NCBI RefSeq assembly: GCF_015207005.2
Contig: NZ_JADEXS020000001.1
Coordinates: 8,269,001 to 8,333,000 of the forward strand
Reading direction: 5' to 3'
Length of the DNA: 64,000 nt
Origin: Desmonostoc muscorum LEGE 12446
Lineage (GTDB): Bacteria > Cyanobacteriota > Cyanobacteriia > Cyanobacteriales > Nostocaceae
Shown in pieces: positions 37,756 to 44,931 of this stretch (its first letter is position 1; every line of letters starts with the position of its first letter). The notes beneath the pieces were generated by a model. The model was not told the origin of the DNA. It worked only from the letters and a program-made list of their open reading frames with translations, and made no database searches. A program made the position numbers and the translations under genes.

Positions 37756-37794
37756 GAGCCTGAACCGTATCTAACACAAAAAGGCTCATACGGT
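37756..37794. other. Possible H-type pseudoknot sequence
   Basis: GAGCC (37756-37760) can pair with GGCTC (37783-37787), and ACCGTAT (37764-37770) with ATACGGT (37788-37794). The two stems interleave, which is the geometry of an H-type pseudoknot, on either strand. It lies immediately after the previous hairpin. Confidence 0.4.
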
Positions 37795-37805
37795 ACTATT
37801 TATAT

Positions 37806-38090
37806 CTAATCATCAAACCTTGCTAACAATTCCTCACGAGATAATTGGAGTAGCAAAGGAGTAAATTGTTCAGGTGGTAATGATAATAAAGGCTCAATAA
37901 TTGCGGATAATTGCTCATCTAATTCACCAAAACGAGCTTTGAATAAATTTTCTACAACTACACGCTGTCCTTGCTGAACTCCTTGCTGAACTCCTTGCTG
38001 AACTCCTTGCTCTGTTGCTTCTGCTAACTTTTGGGTATAAAGAGGTGATAATCGCATAATTAACTGCCTATCTTCTAACTTTATCATCAT
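37806..38090 (-). CDS. Duplicated C-terminal fragment of the nuclease-like protein
   Basis: The 94-residue frame repeats the C-terminal third of the protein encoded just upstream: EDRQLIMRLSPLYTQKLAEA, TEQGVQQGVQQGVQQGQRVV, then RFGELDEQLSAIIEPLLSLP. It has one additional QQGV unit. It overlaps the upstream gene end by four bases. It appears to be a tandem duplication of about 260 bp; whether it is translated separately is unclear. The domain resembles the DUF4351-like C-terminal region of cyanobacterial Rpn/PD-(D/E)XK proteins. Confidence 0.5.
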   Translation of the reverse strand: MMIKLEDRQLIMRLSPLYTQKLAEATEQGVQQGVQQGVQQGQRVVVENLFKARFGELDEQLSAIIEPLLSLPPEQFTPLLLQLSREELLARFDD

Positions 38091-39004
38091 GGCTGTTCAG
38101 CGAACCTTGTTAACAATTCCTCACGAGATAATTGTGATAATTGGAGTAGCAAAGGACTAAATTGTTCAGGTGGTAATGATAATAAAGGCTCAACAATTGC
38201 AGATAATTGCTCATCTAATTCACCAAAACGAGCTTTGAGTAAATTTTCTACAACTACACGCTGTCCTTGCTGAACTCCTTGCTGAACTCCTTGCTCTGTT
38301 GCTTCTGCTAACTTTTGGGTATAAAGAGGTGATAATCGCATAATTAACTGCCTATCTTCAGTATCTAAATTCTGACTGACTTCTAAGGTTATTTTCAAGC
38401 TATACAATAACTCTAGCGCTCTAGCGCGTAAAGGTTCATCTTCTGGAAGTGCCTCGATTTCATCAATAGCTTGTTGCTGAACTTTTCCCTTACCAAGAAT
38501 TCTTAACCAGAGAGTTTCTCTAGTTCTGGGTAATTGATGAATTGCTACTATTGCTGTTCGCAAGTATTTGGGTAAACAATAGACTCCAGTTAACCAGTTC
38601 TCTTCATCAACTATAGCTGCAAATCCATCTAATATCCCTTGGGAAGCAGTCGGAGACAATATCCATAATCTTGGTAAATTACTCTCTTCTAATCGTTGTT
38701 GATTGCGATTAGCTTCGCGTTCATATTCACCCCGTATTTCTAACAACTTTAACAAGCAATTACAAATTTCTGTGGCAGTTGCGGCATTGCGGAAAGGTTC
38801 AAAAATCGCAGGTTTAGTGGCAAACCGACCTAGTAATCCCAGTTTAGAGACTTCTGTTACAGGTTGTGATGTATCTGGTGCAAACCAAACATCTATTTCT
38901 CTGACTTCCCCTGCGACTCGCCGAGGAACTTGCACTGAACCCAATGGTTGTAATAATTCTTCTAGATAATCTTTTGCAAATTGGTCATAGGGAAACCGTG
39001 TCAT
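38087..39004 (-). CDS. Cyanobacterial nuclease-like protein (PD-(D/E)XK/Rpn-related, DUF4351-like tail)
   Basis: The 305-residue protein starts MTRFPYDQFAKDYLEELLQP, then PRRVAGEVREIDVWFAPD (about 28-45), whose E-x-D-V-W core is a plausible nuclease motif. The middle holds LWILSPTASQGILDGFAA. The tail is EDRQLIMRLSPLYTQKLAEA and QQGVQQGQ repeats followed by LKARFGELDEQLSA. The QQG linker and tail are typical of an abundant cyanobacterial family often annotated as Rpn-like or putative transposase. Function is not proven. The C-terminal third is duplicated downstream (37806-38090). Confidence 0.6.
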   Translation of the reverse strand: MTRFPYDQFAKDYLEELLQPLGSVQVPRRVAGEVREIDVWFAPDTSQPVTEVSKLGLLGRFATKPAIFEPFRNAATATEICNCLLKLLEIRGEYEREANRNQQRLEESNLPRLWILSPTASQGILDGFAAIVDEENWLTGVYCLPKYLRTAIVAIHQLPRTRETLWLRILGKGKVQQQAIDEIEALPEDEPLRARALELLYSLKITLEVSQNLDTEDRQLIMRLSPLYTQKLAEATEQGVQQGVQQGQRVVVENLLKARFGELDEQLSAIVEPLLSLPPEQFSPLLLQLSQLSREELLTRFAEQP

Positions 39005-39137
39005 GTTTTGTTAATTATCTTTGTCAATCGATCTAGCTTTTGTAGTGTATCAAAACAATCAATAACTACAGGAGATTGCAACAGGCGTGAGGTACAGATA
39101 ATCGTAGGGAACATGGCTGTGCCCCTACCCGTGTACT

Positions 39138-39506
39138 TCATTTACCTGAAATACACTGTATATCTAACTCGCGCTCACTACGCAGTTCTTGAGCTATATC
39201 TGCAAAGTCATCATCTCCGTTAAACATCCCAATAAAATCTGTCCAGGGATTATTTACTACTTCTAGCGTCAGCACCTCAATATTTGCTAGTCTAGTTTTG
39301 ATTTGCTGCTGTACAGATGCGATGCCTTCTCTACGAGACGCTGCGCGAACGGCAACCCCAAAGGGGAACGCATCTGAACGATTTTCAGCTTCAGCCACAC
39401 AATTAGGCAACTCTGGCACTGATGCGATAAAATGCCCCGATGATGCCTGTTCAATCAGAATATGAAGAGACAGCCTATTCAAACTTGTGACGGCTAGTAG
39501 ATTCAT
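39138..39506 (-). CDS. HicB-like small protein with an in-frame repeat insertion
   Basis: The 122-residue protein begins with a HicB/UPF0150-type strand pattern: SLHILIEQASSGHFIASVPE followed by LPNCVAEAENRSDA. It then continues with IASVQQQIKTRLANIEVLTL. A 16-residue stretch (FPFGVAVRAASRREG) splits what should be one continuous helix; it is encoded by a dispersed DNA repeat of the TCTCTACGAGACGC type. HicB proteins are antitoxins of HicAB systems, but no HicA was found next to it. Whether the interrupted protein folds is unknown. Confidence 0.55.
   Translation of the reverse strand: MNLLAVTSLNRLSLHILIEQASSGHFIASVPELPNCVAEAENRSDAFPFGVAVRAASRREGIASVQQQIKTRLANIEVLTLEVVNNPWTDFIGMFNGDDDFADIAQELRSERELDIQCISGK
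39315..39376. repeat. Small palindromic repeat inserted in a coding sequence
   Basis: The cassette runs from CAGATGCG (39315-39322) to CGCATCTG (39369-39376), an 8-bp inverted repeat. Between them are CTTCTCTACGAGACGCTGCG and an ACCCCAAAGGGG hairpin. It keeps the reading frame of the HicB-like gene. A similar CTTCTCTACGAGACG core occurs at 14410. Confidence 0.65.
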
Positions 39507-39668
39507 TGACCAGGGATGCTAGATTCTCCTTTACCATCATAATGCTCTACAGTGTACTACGGTGTACACACAAGTTATCGAATCACACGATAGTGAAAGA
39601 AATTCAACCAAATTTGACGAAAATTGTTGATAATAAGAGTATTATAAGATTGAAGCTCTATTTTTGCA

Positions 39669-39888
39669 TTCAAAACCTAATTTACGAATTCTGAAGCTAA
39701 TTTATAATTTCAAAACTTGATTTAGGAGTTTAAAACTTGATTTAGAAGTTCAAAACTTGATTTAGGAGTTTAAAACTTGATTTAGAAGTTCAAAACTTGA
39801 TTTAGGAGTTTAAAACTTGATTTAGGAGTTCAAAACTTGATTTAGGAGTTCAAAACTTGATTGAGAAGTTTAAAACTTGATGACGGCA
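39669..39888. repeat. Tandem 20-bp repeat, about 11 units
   Basis: Units of 20 bp follow TT(C/T)AAAACTTGATTTAGGAG, alternating C and T at the third position and GGAG or GAAG at the end. The first two and the last unit are degenerate. The array lies in a gene-free stretch before the AbrB-like gene, next to GGTGTACACACAAGT-type MITE ends at about 39558 and 39971. Confidence 0.9.
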
Positions 39889-40042
39889 GGAACGTACTGG
39901 CTCATTAATTTTAACGTGAGTTCGATGTAGAGGATTTTGACCTCACCTCCAGCCCCTCTCCTTGAAGGCTATGGTATACACACAAGTCGGAAAATCTATA
40001 TAATACTTGTGTTATCGCTGTTTTTTCTGCTTTGTTGCTGCA

Positions 40043-40306
40043 ATGGAAACTACAAAACTATCTAATGAAGGGCAAGTAATTATTCCTGAAGCATTGCGAA
40101 AAGCTTATGGTTGGGAAGTAGGACAGGAATTAATAGTAGTTGAAATGGGTGATGGTATTCTCTTGAAACCAAAGAAATTATTTCCTGAAACCACTTTAAA
40201 TGATGTTGCTGGGTGTTTGAAATATCACGGCACGCCAAAGACTCTGGAAGATATGGAAAATGCCATCCGTCAAGGTGTAGAGGAATCATGGCATGATTGC
40301 AGTTGA
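40043..40306 (+). CDS. AbrB/MazE-type antitoxin (VapB-like)
   Basis: From the ATG at 40043 the protein is 87 residues. It opens with the AbrB-type swapped-hairpin DNA-binding fold: METTKLSNEGQVIIPEALRK, then AYGWEVGQELIVVEMGDGIL and LLKPKK. The C-terminal tail (LEDMENAIRQGVEESW) is the usual toxin-binding part. The downstream PIN toxin start codon at 40293 overlaps its last codons, the standard vapBC arrangement. The toxin is truncated by an insertion sequence, leaving an orphan antitoxin. Confidence 0.8.
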   Translation: METTKLSNEGQVIIPEALRKAYGWEVGQELIVVEMGDGILLKPKKLFPETTLNDVAGCLKYHGTPKTLEDMENAIRQGVEESWHDCS

Positions 40307-40432
40307 TACTAATATTATTGTGCGGCTGTTGACTCAAGATGACGAGTTACAGTACCAAAAAAGTCTGCAAATTTTTCAGAGTTATCAGATTTTCATCTTG
40401 CCCAGTCTCAAAATTATACTCATTTATATATT
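40293..40432 (+). pseudogene. Truncated PIN-domain (VapC) toxin
   Basis: The frame reads MIAVDTNIIVRLLTQDDELQ, then YQKSLQIFQSYQIFILPS, the start of a PIN RNase with its first catalytic Asp (Asp5). Homology ends after about residue 38. The insertion sequence begins at 40433, and the remaining PIN domain is not found on its other side, so part was deleted. Catalytic residues further on are missing, so it should be inactive. Confidence 0.75.
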
Positions 40433-42187
40433 GGACTTTGGACAAAAAGAAGTTTATTCGCGAGTGTGACTCGCGAATAAATGAATGATTAATCTTGTTT
40501 ATAGTGACGAGCAGAAAAAAGCATAGCCATCAGACCCCCAACAAATAGTAATATCAACTACAAAGTATCTTTGGGTAAATACTGATGGCTATGCCAAAAT
40601 TTAATAACAATCAATTAATAGCGCAATTTCAAGATTTTAGACAAAAAATTTACAACTGTTTTTCTTCATGTAGCGACGCCTGTATGGATTTGTTGGATGC
40701 GCTTGCGGGTAATACGGGAGCCAATTCAATTGCGGAGTTATCTTTAAGTCCTTTGTTTCCCAGAAGCTATAATTCTATTTATAAAGCAATTCAAAAATCA
40801 TTTAATACAAATATTCAGGAGAAGAACAATGAAGAAGAAGAACAAGAAGAACAAGAAAAACCCAATAACTTAATTAGGGTGGTATCTGAGTTAATTAAGC
40901 AACCACAACAACGCCCTTTTTACTTATTCGCTCTTGATACAACACCGCATCCGCGTCCTTACGCGAGGACTTTAGCTGAACGTGGGTATATTTACCAGCC
41001 AAATACTATCAAGGGTAACAAACCGATTAATATTGGTCATTCTTATTCGATACTTTCTATCTTACCAGAGAAAGAAACTGGGAATGCCGCCCCTTGGTCA
41101 ATACCAATATCAGGAGAAAGGGTATCACTTGATAAAACTGGTGTTGATGTGGGTAGTGAACAAATTTCCTCAGTAATGTCTGATTCATCACTGCCCTGGC
41201 AGGAAAAATTGTGCGTCTTAGTAGCAGATAGCGCCTATAGTCAGCGTTCATTTCTGTTTGACCAATCCAAACACAAAAATGTGGTAGTGATAGCCAGAGT
41301 TCGTAGTAATCGAATTTTCTACCAATCTCCACCCGTTGATGAGTCAAAGAAAAAACGTGGTTGTCCAAAAAAATACGGTGAACGGTTTAATTTAGCTGAT
41401 GTTGAAACTTGGCACTCTCCCGACGAGACAACACAAATTCAGCAGACAACCTGTAAGGGTCGTCTTTTAAACATCACCATACTCGCTTGGCATCAAATGT
41501 TGATGAGGGGAACCAAGCACCAAAAAATGTATTGTCATCCTTTTACTCTGCTCAGAATTCATGTGACTGATGATACTAATCAATCTCTCTGGAAACCAAT
41601 GTGGTTAATTGTCATAGGTGAGCAACGTGGAGAAATCTCACCTACGGTTGCAAACCATTGCTATAGACAAAGGTTTGATATTGAACACATGCTGCGATTT
41701 AGCAAGCAGCGTTTGTTGATGACGCAGTTTCAAACTCCAGATGTTTTGCATGAGGAAAATTGGATACATTTAGTAATCCTAGCTTACGTACAGTTGTGGG
41801 CGGCAAGGGAGTTAGCAACACACTTACCCAGGCCATGGGAGCGTTATTTAGAACAAAACAATGATAAAATTGCCACTCCAAGTGTAGTGCAACGCGATTT
41901 TCAGAGAATTATTTCAGAGATTGGTACACCCGCTCGTTCTCCCAAAACCAGAGGAAATTCCATCGGTCGAGTTCAAGGTCAAGTTCAAACACAACGAACT
42001 AAGCATCCTGTTGTCAAGAAGAAGTCAAAATCAACACTCGCTAAAGTCAAAGCCGCATAAATTTTCTTAGGCTTTAGGCGTTTAACTCAGTCTGACTCAG
42101 TTTGTAAAATAACTGGGGTAATTTCTGATGACTAGTTTTTTGTTCGCGAGTGTGACTCGCGAACAAACTTCTTTTTGTCCAAAGTCC
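40433..42187 (+). mobile_element. Complete 1.75-kb DDE insertion sequence
   Basis: The ends GGACTTTGGACAAAAAGAAG (from 40433) and its complement (to 42187) are perfect inverted repeats for about 23 bp. They extend with few mismatches into a TTCGCGAGTGTGACTCGCGAA hairpin at each end. One transposase gene lies between. No clear target duplication was recognised; flanks are AT-rich (TATATATT / AATTATAT). Confidence 0.9.
40585..42060 (+). CDS. DDE transposase (IS4/IS701-like)
   Basis: The 491-residue protein has acidic catalytic candidates in DDE order: FALDTTPHPRPYARTLAERG (about 112-131), LCVLVADSAYSQRSFLF (about 211-227), and YRQRFDIEHMLRFSKQRLL (about 359-377), the Y-x(2)-R-x(3)-E-type motif of IS4-like elements. 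The N-terminus is helical, with a Glu-rich low-complexity stretch (about 77-92). The C-terminus is basic (TKHPVVKKKSKSTLAKVK). It appears intact. The start ATG at 40585 is followed by a second Met two codons later. Confidence 0.85.
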   Translation: MAMPKFNNNQLIAQFQDFRQKIYNCFSSCSDACMDLLDALAGNTGANSIAELSLSPLFPRSYNSIYKAIQKSFNTNIQEKNNEEEEQEEQEKPNNLIRVVSELIKQPQQRPFYLFALDTTPHPRPYARTLAERGYIYQPNTIKGNKPINIGHSYSILSILPEKETGNAAPWSIPISGERVSLDKTGVDVGSEQISSVMSDSSLPWQEKLCVLVADSAYSQRSFLFDQSKHKNVVVIARVRSNRIFYQSPPVDESKKKRGCPKKYGERFNLADVETWHSPDETTQIQQTTCKGRLLNITILAWHQMLMRGTKHQKMYCHPFTLLRIHVTDDTNQSLWKPMWLIVIGEQRGEISPTVANHCYRQRFDIEHMLRFSKQRLLMTQFQTPDVLHEENWIHLVILAYVQLWAARELATHLPRPWERYLEQNNDKIATPSVVQRDFQRIISEIGTPARSPKTRGNSIGRVQGQVQTQRTKHPVVKKKSKSTLAKVKAA

Positions 42188-42281
42188 AATTATATACATT
42201 TGATGAGAAATTTGTGAAACGCTCCCAGGGGCTAACTACCTGCGAAGTCACAATACCTTGAATTAAGTGATACAAAATTTT

Positions 42282-42313
42282 TTGCATAACCTCCTAAAGC
42301 ATGAGAGATATAG
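42282..42313 (+). promoter_or_regulatory. Shared upstream element, copy A
   Basis: TTGCATAACCTCCTAAAGCA then TGAGAGATATAG. TTGCAT and GATATA are spaced by 19 bases, consistent with -35 and -10 boxes, with a CCTC...GAGA inverted arm between. The same arrangement occurs at 48071 and 48742. It lies about 48 bases before the TPR-CHAT start at 42361. Confidence 0.5.
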
Positions 42314-42360
42314 AGAATTAGCGAGTAATTTACTCTCACCCGCTTGAAGGACTGCTTCTC

Positions 42361-44853
42361 GTGCATTACCGTCTCAAATCCCTCTCTATTGCTACTTTAG
42401 TGCTTTGCCTGTCTTTACCTGTAGGCGTTGCTGAATCACAGATAAGGGGAAATGTGCAAACTACCCTAACTGCACAAGCGCAAACAACGCAAGAACACAG
42501 GGATGAAGCATTGCGGCTAAATGAATTAGGTCTTCAACAATTAAATAAAGGCCAGTTTCGAGAAGCGTTAAAGACTTTTGAGCAAGCTTTAGCGATTTTC
42601 CAACAAATTGGTGACACAGCAGGTGAAGGCACAATTCTCAACAATATTGGGGTACTTTACCGCAATCTGGGACAGTATGCTAAGGCTTTAGAGTTCTATC
42701 AGCAAGCTTTAGCAATCCGTAAACAAACTAGTAACACAGAAGGTGAAGGGAATACTCTCAACAATATTGGGGGAGTTTATTTCAGTTTGGGACAGTATGC
42801 CAAGGCTTTAGAGTTCTATCAGCAAGCTTTAGCGATCGCCAAACAAATTGGTAACACAGCAGGTGAAGGCGCAACTCTCAACAATATTGGGGTAGTTTAC
42901 AGCAATCTGGGACAGTATGCCAAGGCTTTAGAGTTCTATCAGCAAGCCTTAGCGATTCGCAAACAAATTGGTGACACAGCAGGTGAAGGGAATACTCTCA
43001 ACAATATTGGGCTAATTTACGACAATCTGGGACAGTATGCCAAGGCTTTAGAGTTCTATCAGCAAGCTTTAGCGATTCCCAAACAAATTGGTGACACAGC
43101 AGGTGAAGGGAATACTCTCAACAATATTGGGGGAGTTTATTTCAGTTTGGGACAGTATGCCAAGGCTTTAGAGTTCTATCAGCAAGCTTTAGCGATTGGC
43201 AAACAAATTGGTGACACAGCAGGTGAAGGCATAACTCTCAACAATATTGGGGCAGTTTACCGCAATCTGGGACAGTATGCCAAGGCTTTAGAGTTCTATC
43301 AGCAAGCTTTAGCGATCGCCAAACAAATTGGTAACACAGCAGGTGAAGGCGCAACTCTCAACAATATTGGGGTAGTTTACAGCAATCTGGGACAGTATGC
43401 CAAGGCTTTAGAGTTCTATCAGCAAGCCTTAGCGATTCGCAAACAAATTGGTGACACAGCAGGTGAAGGCAGAACTCTCAACAATATTGGGCTAATTTAC
43501 GACAATCTGGGACAGTATGCAGATGCAGAAAAAACCTTATTTGCTGCTATCGAGGTTTTGGAATCTCTGCGAACAAAAACATTATCGGACGACCAAAAAA
43601 TATCAATTTTTGAAATCCAACCTCAAACTTATCGGTTTCTAGAACGAGTCTTAATTGCTCAAAATAAAACTAACACAGCATTGGAAATATCTGAACGAGG
43701 TCGAGCTAGAGCCTTTATTGAGTTATTAGCCTCCAAGATATCTGGAAATATCGACAATCAACAAGCTATCAAACCACCTAATATTGAGCAAATTCAGCAA
43801 ACTGCTAAAGCACAAAATGCCACGCTTGTTGAATATTCAGTTAATGAATCAAATTTATATATCTGGGTGATAAAACCAACTGGCAAAATTGCCTTTAAAC
43901 AAGTAGACCTTAAATCATTAAAGACACCACTTGCACAACTAGTAAACAAAAGCCGTCTATCTATTGGTGCTGGGGGTCGGGGTATTAAGGTAGAACCCAA
44001 AAATGAATCTACTAAAAAACAAAACTTGCAGAAGTTATATGAGGTATTAATTGAACCGATCGCCTCTCTTCTCCCGACTAACCCAGATGAACACGTTATC
44101 TTCATCCCTCACGATTCGCTGTTTTTAGTTCCCTTCGTTGCACTGCAAGATAAAGATGGCAAATACCTGATTGAAAAACACACTATCTTAACTGCACCAG
44201 CTATTCAAGTTTTAGATTTGACACATCAGCAACGCCAAAAGGTGACAGGTAAAGATGTGTTAGTTATGGGCAATCCGACAATGCCAAAAGTTGGGATTCC
44301 ACCTGTGCAACTTGACCCTCTTTTGGGTGCAGAAAAGGAAGCATTAACTATTGCTAATTTATTCAAAATTAAAGCTATTACTGGTAAAGATGCAACAAAA
44401 GCGGCTTTCAAACAAAAGTTATCTTCTGCCAGGATTATTCATTTAGCAACGCATGGATTGTTGGATGATGCTGATAAGAGTATACCAAGTGCGATCGCTC
44501 TTGCACCCACTAGTAACGATGACGGTTTACTTACCCCTGCGGAAATTGTCGATTTAAAAATCAACGCAGAGTTAGTGGTGTTAAGCGCTTGCGACACTGG
44601 TAGAGGTGCAATTACTGGTGATGGTGTGGTTGGATTATCTCGTTCTTTGATTACGGCTGGCGCGTCTAGTGTGATTGTCTCTTTGTGGAAAGTTCCTGAT
44701 TCATCTACGTCAGAATTAATGACGGAATTTTATCAGCAATGGGAGAAAAATCCTGATAAGGCGGCGGCGTTACGCAATGCGATGCTGATTACTATGAAGA
44801 AGCATCCTCAGCCTGTTAATTGGGCGGCTTTTACGTTGATTGGTGAATCTTAG
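42361..44853 (+). CDS. Secreted TPR-CHAT protease
   Basis: The 830-residue protein starts at a GTG (42361), supported by a signal peptide (LKSLSIATLVLCLSLPVGVA) like that of its paralogue at 48802. Nine TPRs of 40 residues follow (about 40-400; consensus TLNNIGVVYSNLGQ, YAKALEFYQQALAI, KQIGDTAGEG), almost identical in DNA. A linker (KISIFEIQPQTYRFLERVLI, SERGRARAFIELLASK) leads to a CHAT caspase-like domain (about 540-830). The catalytic dyad is His698 (LATHGLLDD) and Cys744 (LSACDTG). CHAT domains are clan-CD cysteine peptidases that TPRs usually regulate by binding partners. Probably periplasmic or surface-exposed; substrate unknown. Confidence 0.9.
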   Translation: MHYRLKSLSIATLVLCLSLPVGVAESQIRGNVQTTLTAQAQTTQEHRDEALRLNELGLQQLNKGQFREALKTFEQALAIFQQIGDTAGEGTILNNIGVLYRNLGQYAKALEFYQQALAIRKQTSNTEGEGNTLNNIGGVYFSLGQYAKALEFYQQALAIAKQIGNTAGEGATLNNIGVVYSNLGQYAKALEFYQQALAIRKQIGDTAGEGNTLNNIGLIYDNLGQYAKALEFYQQALAIPKQIGDTAGEGNTLNNIGGVYFSLGQYAKALEFYQQALAIGKQIGDTAGEGITLNNIGAVYRNLGQYAKALEFYQQALAIAKQIGNTAGEGATLNNIGVVYSNLGQYAKALEFYQQALAIRKQIGDTAGEGRTLNNIGLIYDNLGQYADAEKTLFAAIEVLESLRTKTLSDDQKISIFEIQPQTYRFLERVLIAQNKTNTALEISERGRARAFIELLASKISGNIDNQQAIKPPNIEQIQQTAKAQNATLVEYSVNESNLYIWVIKPTGKIAFKQVDLKSLKTPLAQLVNKSRLSIGAGGRGIKVEPKNESTKKQNLQKLYEVLIEPIASLLPTNPDEHVIFIPHDSLFLVPFVALQDKDGKYLIEKHTILTAPAIQVLDLTHQQRQKVTGKDVLVMGNPTMPKVGIPPVQLDPLLGAEKEALTIANLFKIKAITGKDATKAAFKQKLSSARIIHLATHGLLDDADKSIPSAIALAPTSNDDGLLTPAEIVDLKINAELVVLSACDTGRGAITGDGVVGLSRSLITAGASSVIVSLWKVPDSSTSELMTEFYQQWEKNPDKAAALRNAMLITMKKHPQPVNWAAFTLIGES

Positions 44854-44931
44854 TTCACGCAGAGGCGCAGAGGGAAGGAAAAGAGTTTAGAGTGGATTTT
44901 GGTGGTGTCTATTGGCGATTAGTTTTTAATT

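Noticed and set aside
40433-42187. IS target-site duplication
   Set aside because: The flanks TATATATT and AATTATAT look alike only because both are AT-rich; no exact direct repeat of useful length was found.
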